64,000 nt of DNA from an uncultured Flavobacteriaceae bacterium (GTDB taxonomy: Bacteria; Bacteroidota; Bacteroidia; Flavobacteriales; Flavobacteriaceae), in assembly GCA_938017825.1 (NCBI GenBank), contig CALIJE010000011.1:1-64000 (forward strand). Reading direction: 5' to 3'. The notes beneath the pieces are model-generated. The model was not told the origin of the DNA, made no database searches, and worked only from the letters and a program-made list of their open reading frames with translations. This document shows positions 48,480-58,396 of the stretch, one piece after another (within the stretch, counting starts at the first letter, position 1; every line of letters begins with the position of its first letter). A program made the position numbers and the translations under genes.

Positions 48480-49205
48480 ATGCGAATAGTCAAACTTGAT
48501 GCCATAGATTCTACCAACGCATATATAAAACGAAAGTTGCGCGATGGTAGTATAAATTCGAATACGGTTATTGTTGCCAATGACCAGTATGAGGGTAGGG
48601 GCCAAATGGGGACAACATGGAATTCGGAGCCAGGTAAGAACCTAACTTTTAGTGTTTTAAGTGCATTGCACAACTATAACGTATCAGATCAGTTTTGTTT
48701 GAATATGCTGGTATGTGATGTTATTCATACGTCGCTCGAGCAACTGGGTATCCCTAATTTGCGAATTAAATGGCCTAACGACATTCTGTCAGGTAACAAC
48801 AAGCTATGTGGCGTACTTATCGAGACAGTAGTAGCAGGAGAACTAATCAAGAACATCATAATAGGAATAGGATTGAACGTAAACCAAACTGAGTTTCATG
48901 ATCTATCACGTGTAAGTTCCTTAAAATTGCTCGCCGCACGTTCTTTTGATCACGACCAAGTACTGCAACTTATTCTTAAAAATCTAAAGCATGGTTTAGA
49001 GACAGTAGAGCAAGCTGATTTTGAAGATTTGCATGATGTATATGAGAGCAAACTCTTTATGAAAGACACTTCGGCCACTTTCAAACTTCAGGATGGTAGA
49101 ATTAGGGAAGGGGTAATAAAAGGAGTAACCAAGGAGGGGAAACTTCGTATTGGTTTCGAAACCCCTAAAGAATTTGGTTTTAAAGAAATACGACTGCTGT
49201 ATTGA
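48480..49205 (+). CDS. birA: Biotin--[acetyl-CoA-carboxylase] ligase
   Basis: LDAIDSTNAYIKRKL, GRGQMGTTWNSEPGKNLTFS, IKWPNDILSGNNKLCGVLIE. Confidence 0.9.
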   Translation: MRIVKLDAIDSTNAYIKRKLRDGSINSNTVIVANDQYEGRGQMGTTWNSEPGKNLTFSVLSALHNYNVSDQFCLNMLVCDVIHTSLEQLGIPNLRIKWPNDILSGNNKLCGVLIETVVAGELIKNIIIGIGLNVNQTEFHDLSRVSSLKLLAARSFDHDQVLQLILKNLKHGLETVEQADFEDLHDVYESKLFMKDTSATFKLQDGRIREGVIKGVTKEGKLRIGFETPKEFGFKEIRLLY

Positions 49206-49598
49206 TCAGACTTTTGCCAAGTTTTCTGAAAGTGTACCCATAAAATTGGTAATGGGGTTTTTGATCATCATCGCCATCATGGCATTAAATTCACCGGAAA
49301 AGTTCAGTTGAACTTCACTTTTGTGCGCTTCTATAGCCGCAATATCTGCGGTAAGGGTAAACGGCAGTTTTTCGCTAGCCGCTCCTAGCACTATTTGTTT
49401 ATAGGGTTCCTGAGTTTTCCTTTCCAAAACTATTTCAGGCATTCCCTTCAATTGAAACAAAAAGCGATTTTCGTTGATTACCTCAAACTTGGCGATCGAA
49501 TCGGGCATTAATTGTTCAAAGTTTTTCAAATCGCTAAGAAACTCGAAGACTTCTTTTTGATTTTTACCGATTATTTTTTTTGGAGTTTCTATGTACAT
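49206..49598 (-). CDS. SRPBCC family protein
   Basis: QKEVFEFLSDLKNFEQLMPDSIAKFEV... START-like pattern. Confidence 0.75.
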   Translation of the reverse strand: MYIETPKKIIGKNQKEVFEFLSDLKNFEQLMPDSIAKFEVINENRFLFQLKGMPEIVLERKTQEPYKQIVLGAASEKLPFTLTADIAAIEAHKSEVQLNFSGEFNAMMAMMIKNPITNFMGTLSENLAKV

Positions 49599-49605
49599 AG
49601 CTCTT

Positions 49606-50247
49606 TTATTGGTTCCATTGTGAAGGATTGTTACGCCATTCCATCAAGGTATTCAATTGTGTTTCCCGAATATATTCACGATGTGAAGCTTGATTGATTA
49701 GATGTTCATAATCGCACAAGGTATGTAAATCAATACCTTCCTCGTCGAAATTTTGTTCTGCAATATCAAAACCGTACGAAAATACAGCTAGCATACCTTT
49801 CACATTTGCCTCTGCATCTTTCAACGCCCGTACTGCATTGAGACTACTTTTTCCTGTACTAATTAAATCTTCGATTACGACCACGGTTTGGTTTTCGTCC
49901 AATTTACCTTCGATTTGGTTCTGACGCCCGTGCGATTTAGGCTCTGGTCGCACGTATATGAAAGGTAACCCCAGGTAATCCGCAACCAAGGCGCCTATTC
50001 CAATTGCGCCCGTTGCTACTCCGGCAATAACATCGGGTTTACCGTAGATGGCTTCTAGATGCTTTGCCATTTCCTCCCTAACGTAATTTCGAATTACAGG
50101 GTACGAAAGTATGATGCGATTGTCACAATATATTGGGGATTTCCATCCAGAAGCCCATGTAAAGGGATTTTCCGGTTTCAATTTTATTGCATTAATTTGC
50201 AGCAGGAGTTCCGCTGTTTTTTTAGCCGTATTCTTGTCTAAAATCAT
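49606..50247 (-). CDS. pyrE: Orotate phosphoribosyltransferase
   Basis: FTWASGWKSPIYCDNRIILSYPVIR, VVVIEDLISTGKSSLNAVRAL; start ATG 50247. Confidence 0.93.
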   Translation of the reverse strand: MILDKNTAKKTAELLLQINAIKLKPENPFTWASGWKSPIYCDNRIILSYPVIRNYVREEMAKHLEAIYGKPDVIAGVATGAIGIGALVADYLGLPFIYVRPEPKSHGRQNQIEGKLDENQTVVVIEDLISTGKSSLNAVRALKDAEANVKGMLAVFSYGFDIAEQNFDEEGIDLHTLCDYEHLINQASHREYIRETQLNTLMEWRNNPSQWNQ

Positions 50248-50254
50248 TCCACAA

Positions 50255-50845
50255 ATGTATAAAGTTTTTGTCAATGAACGTCCGTTGATTTTAACAAATA
50301 ATATCACTGAGACCAAGGCTGATAATTGCTTTCTACTAAATGAAAATGCCATCCTTGAGGCCATTGACGCCTTGGTGAAGAAAAAACTCAAAAAGGCCTA
50401 TATCTACCATCCCAATACTGAAGAAATCTTAAAGAAATTTACCAAGAAAATAGAGCTAGAGGTAGCTGCTGGCGGTGTAGTCACCAACAAAGAGGGTAAG
50501 GTGCTCTTTATATACAGAAATGACAAATGGGATATTCCGAAGGGGAAGCTTGATAAAGGGGAAACGATAAAACAATGTGCGCTAAGGGAGGTGGAAGAGG
50601 AAACTGGGGTTACTGGCCTCAAAATTGAAAATTTTCTTCGTACCACCTACCACGTTTTTAAGCGAAAAGGGAAGTACAAGCTTAAAGAAGTGCATTGGTA
50701 CGCTATGAAAACCAATTTCAAGGGCAAACTAAAAGGTCAAAAAAGTGAAGGTATCGAAAAGGTGAAATGGAAAGGTCCCGCCAAAATCAAAAAAGCACTC
50801 GAGAATTCCTATACCAACATAAAGCTACTATTTGAAGGTGATTAG
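50255..50845 (+). CDS. NUDIX hydrolase domain protein
   Basis: Nudix box GKLDKGETIKQCALREVEEETGV; start ATG 50255. Confidence 0.9.
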   Translation: MYKVFVNERPLILTNNITETKADNCFLLNENAILEAIDALVKKKLKKAYIYHPNTEEILKKFTKKIELEVAAGGVVTNKEGKVLFIYRNDKWDIPKGKLDKGETIKQCALREVEEETGVTGLKIENFLRTTYHVFKRKGKYKLKEVHWYAMKTNFKGKLKGQKSEGIEKVKWKGPAKIKKALENSYTNIKLLFEGD

Positions 50846-50854
50846 GACGTCACC

Positions 50855-52594
50855 TTACTTAAGAACACGAAATACGGGGTAGCTCATGTGGGCCTTTTCG
50901 TAATGATCGCTTTGCCGATATAACCAGCTCAACTGCGCATACCAATTGGCCTCGAATTTTGGATCCGTTGCTTTTTTCGTCAGGAATGAATCGCGCAAAA
51001 CAGAATCTTGTTTGAGCAATGTGGCTGCTTCATCTTCGAAAACGTATGGCGAAAACCCTTCTTTTTGCTGTAGGATAGTGTCGAAGAAGTTCCAATTGAA
51101 AAATGAATCGGTAGCTTCTGGTTCGAGAGTTTCCATCAAATACCGTATGCCTTCTTGCCGAACGGGAACAACGAAGTCGCCTTCGGTAAATGTGATCTTT
51201 TCCTGATTCCGACTAACCTTGGTATCGTAATGAAGGTAATGACCTTCATATGGGGAATTTCGGGTTTTATACTCCTCTATACGATAGGATTCGACGGTTA
51301 ACAAGGTATCTTTTTCCAATACTTCGAATTCAATATTGTTCAATTGCATTAATTCCATAATGCCGGTGTATCCTTTTTTTATCACATAGTATTCTGGCAC
51401 ACGAACGGAATCTTTCGGAATCATAAAATCTTTATAAACGACTTCCTTGGTAAAGGGTCTTGAACGATCATACCTTAAGCGTGGTTTTCCCGTGACCTCA
51501 CTTACTAGGCTGTCTGCTTCATACCCTTTGAAATTCAAAATACTATTTCTAGTGCTATCTATTTCCCATTGGGTAGGATAGTGGGTAAGGGTTTTTGAAA
51601 AGTCGAATGCTTTTTTACGAAATTTCTTTATGTTTTCGGTCTCATTCTCCGCGATACGTATCATATTTTGCATCAGGGCATAGGTGCCTTCAACACGTTT
51701 TTTATAAGGCTTTAGCATATGGGTTTCTACCATCATGCCCAAGGTGTTCCATAAGGTGGTATAGCCTGTCGAATATCTAGGATAATCCATAAACTGTGAA
51801 AAACCCGTTTCAGGTACTGCATTATAAACATTTACATAAGGCGTAATTTCCCAGTTGTCTTCTAGCAAAGCAGCTTCTAATGCAGGTCTTATCCGGGTAT
51901 TTAGATACTCCCCCAGATGACCTCCTAACTTATCATGTTGAGTGAATAAATGAGTAAGTGTATACTGATAATCCGCTCCATTGCTGACATGATTATCGAT
52001 AAAAATATCGGGTTTCACCAGATGAAAAATCTCTGCAAAAGTGCGAGCGTTTTTAGTGTCCGATTTTATAAAATCCCTGTTCAGGTCATAGTTTTTTGCA
52101 TTGCCTCGAAAACCATATGCTTTTGGACCGTTTTGGTTTGCCCTAGTTGCCGTGTTTCGATTTAGTGCCCCACCGACATTATAAACCGGTATGGCTACAA
52201 GAACTGTATTTTTGGGTGGTGCAAGAGTACCTGCTGCTAAATCCCTAAAAAGCATCATCGTTGCATCTATTCCATCGCTCTCCCCAGGATGGATGCCATT
52301 GTTTATGAGCAGTATCGTTTTGTTTTGACCTATTTTGTTGAAATTGAAATCCCCATCGGGGTTATACGTTGCTATGTGAAGCGGTTGCCCGCTATCGGTC
52401 TCACCAACAGTTTGTACATTGATTTCGGGAAACTCTTTTGCTAATCGAATGTAGAAATCCACTACTTGCAAATAGGTCGCGGTTTCGGTACCCTCTGTTG
52501 TTTCGAAATGTGTTGGAAATTCAGCTACCTTCTCCTCCGGTTTGTGTTCACAGGCAACTAGGCAAAAAAGCAATAAAAACGAAAAATAACGCAT
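50855..52594 (-). CDS. M14 family zinc carboxypeptidase-like lipoprotein
   Basis: Lipobox LLLFCLVACEHK; NNGIHPGESDGIDATMML, DLNRDFIKSDTKNAR, DIFIDNHVSNG. Confidence 0.85.
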   Translation of the reverse strand: MRYFSFLLLFCLVACEHKPEEKVAEFPTHFETTEGTETATYLQVVDFYIRLAKEFPEINVQTVGETDSGQPLHIATYNPDGDFNFNKIGQNKTILLINNGIHPGESDGIDATMMLFRDLAAGTLAPPKNTVLVAIPVYNVGGALNRNTATRANQNGPKAYGFRGNAKNYDLNRDFIKSDTKNARTFAEIFHLVKPDIFIDNHVSNGADYQYTLTHLFTQHDKLGGHLGEYLNTRIRPALEAALLEDNWEITPYVNVYNAVPETGFSQFMDYPRYSTGYTTLWNTLGMMVETHMLKPYKKRVEGTYALMQNMIRIAENETENIKKFRKKAFDFSKTLTHYPTQWEIDSTRNSILNFKGYEADSLVSEVTGKPRLRYDRSRPFTKEVVYKDFMIPKDSVRVPEYYVIKKGYTGIMELMQLNNIEFEVLEKDTLLTVESYRIEEYKTRNSPYEGHYLHYDTKVSRNQEKITFTEGDFVVPVRQEGIRYLMETLEPEATDSFFNWNFFDTILQQKEGFSPYVFEDEAATLLKQDSVLRDSFLTKKATDPKFEANWYAQLSWLYRQSDHYEKAHMSYPVFRVLK

Positions 52595-52687
52595 GAGGCC
52601 GTTTTTTGAGGAATGAAAATCTATGAAGTTTCTCCGTAGAAACCTATAAGGTCTAGATTTATCAAAATTACTAAAAAACGCCTTCGC

Positions 52688-53092
52688 TTAGGCCACCTTT
52701 GTGATTTGCCCTATTTCATCTTTTTTTATAGGCTTATTGTTGAAGGTTATCATATGGTGGGATTGTGTTTTGTAGAACTCCCAGCGCTCTTTGTCGGCAA
52801 CATCAATAGAGGAAGTAATAATGTTTATGCGCACTTTTTCTTTGATAGGCAGTTTTATAAATTCGGCCAAAAATTGCCATCCATCCATAACGGGCATGTT
52901 GATATCTAAGAAAATAACTTGCGGTACTTGACCTGCCTTTTCAATATTGAATCTAATATCATCTATGGCCAATTTTCCATTGCCATAGGTGCTCACGGTT
53001 TGGCACACCACCACATTGCTCAATATTTTTTTTATACCAAAAACAGTAATTGGATCGTCGTCTATGATGCAAATTGAATTAAGAATTCTCAT
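52688..53092 (-). CDS. Stand-alone response regulator receiver protein
   Basis: ICIIDDDPITVFGIKKIL...VIFLDINMPVMDGWQFL. Confidence 0.9.
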   Translation of the reverse strand: MRILNSICIIDDDPITVFGIKKILSNVVVCQTVSTYGNGKLAIDDIRFNIEKAGQVPQVIFLDINMPVMDGWQFLAEFIKLPIKEKVRINIITSSIDVADKERWEFYKTQSHHMITFNNKPIKKDEIGQITKVA

Positions 53093-54929
53093 TAAAATAT
53101 ATGTTAAAGGTTGAACCCTTCCCGACTTCGCTGGTAACGCTGATCTTACCTTGCATAGCCTCTATTTGATTCTTTGTTATATATAAGCCGATACCACGTG
53201 CATCAGGATTGTTATGAAAAGTCTTGTACATCCCGAAGAGTTTATCGCCATATTTATCCATATCGATCCCGATGCCGTTATCACTTATAGATAAGACGGT
53301 ATTATCTTGAATTTTCATTGCACGCAATTCAATGACGGGATCTCTACTAGGGTCTTTGTATTTAATGCCATTGGTGAGAAGGTTCATTAGAATACTTTCC
53401 AAATAGGCTGGGATGACCGGTACGTTTATTTTATCTGAAATGCGATTAATGACTTTTGCATTATTATTCTGAAGGAAGGCAGACAGATTTTGCTTTACCT
53501 TAACAGCCGCTTCCCGAAGTACCACCGGTTTTTTCACCAAACTGGTATTGGTATTTATTTTGACCACCTCATTCAAGTTTTCCAAGGTCTCAAGCAAATT
53601 GTCTGAAGCCTCAACAAGCATGTTAATAATGTTCTCGCGTTCTTCTGCGTTTTTCTCATTGACTAAAAAATCGAGCAGCATTGAAAAATTCGCGGAATGT
53701 GAGCGCAAATTATGTGAAACGATATGTGCAAAATTGATTAGTTTTTTATTCTGTTCCGAGGTGACATTGATGAGGCTATTGAGATCCGCTTCTTTTTGTT
53801 TCAAATGCGTAATATCCATACGAATACCTACAATACCGAATGCTTCACCATCATCTCCTACCAAAGGAATCTTAGAGGTTAGAATGGAGGATTTTTTGTC
53901 ATTTACACAGATATTCAGATATTCTTTATCTATCGAAGGCTGTAAAGTTTTTATAATTTGTAGATCGTCCTCTCGTGCTTGTTCTGCCGTTTCTTTATCA
54001 AAAATTTCGAAATCCGATTTTCCAATAAGTTCCGATTCGTCTGAAAAACCACAAAATTCGACCTCCGCCTTATTGGCGAGTATTTTTTGCGACTGCAGAT
54101 TCTTTATGAATATGTGCTGTGGTAAATTGTCGATCAATGTGCGCAGGAGTTTTTCATTTTCAAGAGATTTGACCTGTTCCCTCACTTGAAAATCAATGTC
54201 TTGGCAGCTACCTGCCAAACCCACGAATTTGTCGTCTTTGAAAACCGGTTTACCAGTAGTAATGACCCATTTTTCATTGCCTTTATGAGTAATGAGTTTC
54301 AATTTTTCATTCCATGGGGTACCGGATTTAAGGGCATCTTCCAAAAGACGTGCCATGGTATTTCGATCATAACCCTGCTTAAAAAAATTTGTAGCGGCAT
54401 CAGGTTCTAGGGTAAAACCTTCAGGAACCTCATGTATCTGGGCCGTCATTTCGCACCATGTGAGTTTATCTTGTATTGCGCAATAGTGCCAGGTACCTAT
54501 TTTGGCAAGTTTAGATTGTTCTGCCAACAACATCTTTAAATTGTCGTAATGATGTTGCTGCGCAACTTGTTCTGTGACATTGGTTGTTTGTATGATGATG
54601 CCTTTGATATTCTCTTTTTCGTCGTACCAAGGTTTGAAGGTCCATTCGAACCACTTCTCAGACTTAGAATCATCGAATTGACGCTTAATGTGTCTTGGTT
54701 CAGGATTTCCTTGCAAGCATTGTTTTAATGCGTCGTCCCAATTTTTACCCTGTTTCCCAAAGAGCTGGAATATAGATTTGCCAAAGACATCGTGTCTTTC
54801 GAACTTAAAGTCCGAAATCCATTTGCTGGAGGCATATATCAATTTACGTTGCTTATTGAAGAATGCAATAGCCTGTGGTAGTTGATCAACCAAATAACCA
54901 AAATGTGCTTGGGATGCACTTTTTAACAT
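53079..54929 (-). CDS. PAS-domain sensor histidine kinase
   Basis: Several PAS/PAC segments; FAHIVSHNLRSHSANFSMLL H box; DNGIGIDMDKYGDKLFGMYKTF; ARGIGLYI. Confidence 0.88.
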   Translation of the reverse strand: MLKSASQAHFGYLVDQLPQAIAFFNKQRKLIYASSKWISDFKFERHDVFGKSIFQLFGKQGKNWDDALKQCLQGNPEPRHIKRQFDDSKSEKWFEWTFKPWYDEKENIKGIIIQTTNVTEQVAQQHHYDNLKMLLAEQSKLAKIGTWHYCAIQDKLTWCEMTAQIHEVPEGFTLEPDAATNFFKQGYDRNTMARLLEDALKSGTPWNEKLKLITHKGNEKWVITTGKPVFKDDKFVGLAGSCQDIDFQVREQVKSLENEKLLRTLIDNLPQHIFIKNLQSQKILANKAEVEFCGFSDESELIGKSDFEIFDKETAEQAREDDLQIIKTLQPSIDKEYLNICVNDKKSSILTSKIPLVGDDGEAFGIVGIRMDITHLKQKEADLNSLINVTSEQNKKLINFAHIVSHNLRSHSANFSMLLDFLVNEKNAEERENIINMLVEASDNLLETLENLNEVVKINTNTSLVKKPVVLREAAVKVKQNLSAFLQNNNAKVINRISDKINVPVIPAYLESILMNLLTNGIKYKDPSRDPVIELRAMKIQDNTVLSISDNGIGIDMDKYGDKLFGMYKTFHNNPDARGIGLYITKNQIEAMQGKISVTSEVGKGSTFNIYFNENS

Positions 54930-55089
54930 AAGTAGTATTTTCCTACAAAATAAATAAGATTATACTTTAATGCTAAATTTTTGTTGTGAACTTGCAAAAA
55001 CGAGTGGTAAGCTGCTTTCTATTCGATGTATGACAACTTTTTCCATAAGAAAACGCCAAAAAAAACCTAAGTATGTTAGGGAAAAAATT

Positions 55090-55545
55090 CTATTGCATTC
55101 GCACAGTCTTGGGTACCAAACCTGAATAATCCCCGCCATTCCTAATAACATCCCTAACTATGGAAGAACTAATGAATGACTTGCCAGAAGAGGTGAGCAA
55201 GAATACGGTTTCTATCTCGGAAAGGCTTCTATTGGTATGTGCAATAGCTTTTTCAAATTCAAAATCGGCAGGATTACGCAGCCCTCTTAGAATAAAATCA
55301 GCATCGATTTCCTTACAGAAGTCGACCGTTAGTCCCTGATAAGTAGTAACTTTTATTTTTGGTTCATCTTTAAAAGCTTCTTCTATAAACTGTTGCCGTT
55401 CCTTTAGTGTGAACATATACTTCTTTTCGGCATTGATACCTATGGCGATAACAAGCTCGTCGAACAGCGTAATGCCTCTTTGTATAATGTCATAATGCCC
55501 CAATGTCAAGGGGTCGAAGGAACCTGGAAAAATGGCACGTTTCAT
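55090..55545 (-). CDS. coaD: Pantetheine-phosphate adenylyltransferase
   Basis: AIFPGSFDPLTLGHYDIIQRGITLFDELVIAIGIN; LRGLRNPADFEFEKAI. Confidence 0.95.
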   Translation of the reverse strand: MKRAIFPGSFDPLTLGHYDIIQRGITLFDELVIAIGINAEKKYMFTLKERQQFIEEAFKDEPKIKVTTYQGLTVDFCKEIDADFILRGLRNPADFEFEKAIAHTNRSLSEIETVFLLTSSGKSFISSSIVRDVIRNGGDYSGLVPKTVRMQ

Positions 55546-55583
55546 AGTATCCCGATTAGTTTAGAGATTAAAAGTAAGTCTTT

Positions 55584-56561
55584 CTAGCGTAAAGCTTCAA
55601 TTATTGCACTTTCAAAAAGTTCCGACAGACCAATACCTGCCTCGTTTGCCTGCTGTGGCAAGATGCTTTCGGTGGTAAGTCCCGGGGTTGTATTCATTTC
55701 GAGCATATAGGGCTCATTGTCCACAAAAATAAACTCACTGCGCGAAAAGCCGGTCATTTTTAAAACGTCATACGCTTTTCTGGCCATTTCAACGACTTGC
55801 TTTTCTTGTTCAATGGAAATTCGTGCTGGGGTGATTTCTTTCGATTTGCCCTGATACTTTGCCTCGTAATCAAAAAAGTCGTTTTCACTTACTATTTCAG
55901 TAACCGGTAACACTTTGGTCTTACCATGGTACTTGATGACCCCTACCGAAACCTCGGTACCATTCAAATACGCTTCTATAATAATCTCATCATCCTCCTT
56001 ATAGGCATTTTCAATGGCCTTTCTTAGCTCGTCCTTTTTGTACACTTTCGATATGCCAAAACTACTTCCGGCTTTGTTGGCCTTTACGAAGCAGGGCAAG
56101 CCAACTTTCGAAATAATCGCCTCCTCATCAACCGGATCGCCGAAATTGAGGTAATAGGATGCCGCCGACTTTATTCCGTATGGCTTTAAAACACTCAACA
56201 AATCGCGTTTATTAAAAGTTAGGGCAGATTGGTAATAGCCACAGGATGTCTGCGGTATTTGTAACAACTGAAAATAAGACTGTAATAGTCCGTCCTCACC
56301 GGGAGTACCGTGAATAGCATTGAACACACAATCAAATGTTAACTTACCTTTTGCCGTTGTGATTGAAAAGTCATCTCGATTGATGCGATGCTCCCTATTA
56401 TCGGAATCGATATATACCCATTTATCTTTAGAAATGTGAACACGGTAGGCCGCGTACTTTTCCTTGTCCAAATGATCATAGACAACGTTACCGCTTTTAA
56501 GCGAAATTTGATACTCGCTAGAAAAACCGCCCATGATTATGGCAATATTTTTTTTCAACAT
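55584..56561 (-). CDS. ddl: D-alanine--D-alanine ligase
   Basis: NIAIIMGGFSSEYQISLKSG, GTPGEDGLLQSYF, LEMNTTPGLTTESILPQQA. Confidence 0.95.
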   Translation of the reverse strand: MLKKNIAIIMGGFSSEYQISLKSGNVVYDHLDKEKYAAYRVHISKDKWVYIDSDNREHRINRDDFSITTAKGKLTFDCVFNAIHGTPGEDGLLQSYFQLLQIPQTSCGYYQSALTFNKRDLLSVLKPYGIKSAASYYLNFGDPVDEEAIISKVGLPCFVKANKAGSSFGISKVYKKDELRKAIENAYKEDDEIIIEAYLNGTEVSVGVIKYHGKTKVLPVTEIVSENDFFDYEAKYQGKSKEITPARISIEQEKQVVEMARKAYDVLKMTGFSRSEFIFVDNEPYMLEMNTTPGLTTESILPQQANEAGIGLSELFESAIIEALR

Positions 56562-56672
56562 ACGCTACTAATATTAAGAACGGCTAAAAGTCTAAAGAAA
56601 AGAAAACTACCATCGTTCTGCATTTCAAAGTAAAGAAAAAAGCAATCGGTTTCCTATATTTGTGCTAGTCAA

Positions 56673-57275
56673 ATGAATACCATGAAAGATTTTTTCGGTT
56701 TTATAAAGAGCAAAACATTTTTGATCCAGTTGGGGCTTGCTCTTTTGGCGCTAATTGTGATTATTTTCCTCACCTTACAATGGTTAAAAAGCACGACCAA
56801 TCATGGGGAATTTGTTGAAGTACCCGATTTTGCAAAGATGTCGGTCCCCGATATGCGCTCTGCAGTCAAAGAGGCGGGCCTTCGTTTTGAAGTGCTCGAT
56901 TCGGCAAATTACAATCCTGATTATCCTCGTTTTTCCATTATCGAACAGAATCCTATTGCCGGGAAAAGAGTAAAGGAAAATAGAAAAATCTATTTCACGG
57001 TCAACCCATCCGGTTACAAGAAAGTTAGTATTCCCGATATAATTCAAAATTCTTCTAGAAACGCCAAATCCAAACTAAGGGCCGTAGGTTTGGATGTACA
57101 GCGCATTACCTACATCGACCAAATTGGTAAGGATATGGTGTATTATGTAAAATATAAAGGCAAGAATATTTCTGCGGGCACTAAATTGCCGAAAACCTCA
57201 AAGGTAGAGCTGGTTTGTGGCAATGGTAGGAGAACGCAACAATCGGAAATCAAAGCTGATTCCGAAAACCAATGA
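56673..57275 (+). CDS. PASTA domain-containing membrane protein
   Basis: One TM then PASTA-like repeats (VPDFAKMSVPDMRSAVKEAGLRFEVLDS...; IPDIIQNSSRNAKSKLRAVGLDVQRI...); TATATTTG -7-like box at 56655-56662. Confidence 0.88.
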   Translation: MNTMKDFFGFIKSKTFLIQLGLALLALIVIIFLTLQWLKSTTNHGEFVEVPDFAKMSVPDMRSAVKEAGLRFEVLDSANYNPDYPRFSIIEQNPIAGKRVKENRKIYFTVNPSGYKKVSIPDIIQNSSRNAKSKLRAVGLDVQRITYIDQIGKDMVYYVKYKGKNISAGTKLPKTSKVELVCGNGRRTQQSEIKADSENQ

Positions 57276-58297
57276 ACACTTCAGAAGGCCCCCAAGCAAG
57301 CGAGGACGAGCTTTATGAGCACCATAAATTTATTGCGGCCAAGGGGCAAGAGCCTCTGCGAGTTGATAAGTTTTTGATGAACTTCATCGAATATGCCACC
57401 CGTAACAAGATTCAACAATCTGCGAAAAACGGCCACGTTTGGGTAAATGGTGCTGTAGTAAAACAGAACTACAAGGTAAAGGCAGGTGACGAAGTGAAAG
57501 TGCTGTTTGAACACCCTCCCCATGAATTTTTATTGATTCCCGAAGATATTCCTTTGAATATCGTTTATGAAGATGATGCCTTACTTGTGGTGAACAAGGC
57601 TGCAGGCATGGTGGTGCATCCCGGGCATGGAAATTATTCGGGTACCTTAATTAATGCCCTATTGCACCATATTAAAGATCTGCCGGTGAATAGCGATGAA
57701 CGACCAGGTTTGGTGCATCGAATTGATAAAGATACTTCAGGCCTATTGGTCGTGGCCAAAACCGAAAAGGCCATGACACATTTATCGAAACAGTTTTTCA
57801 AAAAGACCAGCGAAAGAGAATATGTCGCATTGGTTTGGGGAAATATGGAACATGACGCGGGTACCATTGAAGGTAATTTAGCACGTCATCCTAAGAACCG
57901 ATTACAAATGATGGTTTTTCCTGAAGGTGATGAGGGCAAGGAGGCGATTACCCACTACAAAGTGATAGAGCGTCTTGGGTATGTAACCTTGGTTTCCTGC
58001 AAACTGGAGACCGGCCGTACCCATCAGATTAGAGCCCATATGAAGTACATTGGTCATACCCTTTTCAATGATGAGCGCTATGGCGGGGATAGAATATTAA
58101 AGGGTACCACGTTTACGAAATACAAGCAGTTCGTAGAAAACGCTTTTAAAGTATTACCAAGACAGGCCTTACACGCTAAAACACTTGGCTTTGTGCACCC
58201 CGTCACAGGAGAAAAAATGCGTTTTGACTCTGAAATCCCAGAAGATATTGCAACCTGTATTGAAAAGTGGCGTCATTACGCAAAGCATAGTCAGTAA
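57272..58297 (+). CDS. RluA family pseudouridine synthase
   Basis: S4-like N-term, VHRIDKDTSGLLVVAKTEKAM catalytic motif, LETGRTHQIRAHMKYIGHTLFND. Confidence 0.93.
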   Translation: MNTSEGPQASEDELYEHHKFIAAKGQEPLRVDKFLMNFIEYATRNKIQQSAKNGHVWVNGAVVKQNYKVKAGDEVKVLFEHPPHEFLLIPEDIPLNIVYEDDALLVVNKAAGMVVHPGHGNYSGTLINALLHHIKDLPVNSDERPGLVHRIDKDTSGLLVVAKTEKAMTHLSKQFFKKTSEREYVALVWGNMEHDAGTIEGNLARHPKNRLQMMVFPEGDEGKEAITHYKVIERLGYVTLVSCKLETGRTHQIRAHMKYIGHTLFNDERYGGDRILKGTTFTKYKQFVENAFKVLPRQALHAKTLGFVHPVTGEKMRFDSEIPEDIATCIEKWRHYAKHSQ

Positions 58298-58396
58298 GCT
58301 ATAAACTTCTATAATAGTGGTATTGTAAACTACTTTAACAAGGGATAGGTTATCCCGAATATCATTGTTATTTTTATTGGTCTTAAAAGCTAGAAA

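Noticed and set aside
53548-54189. ORF of 213 aa on + strand inside the PAS histidine kinase gene
   Set aside because: Antisense shadow ORF, Ser/Cys/Phe-rich, no recognisable motif.
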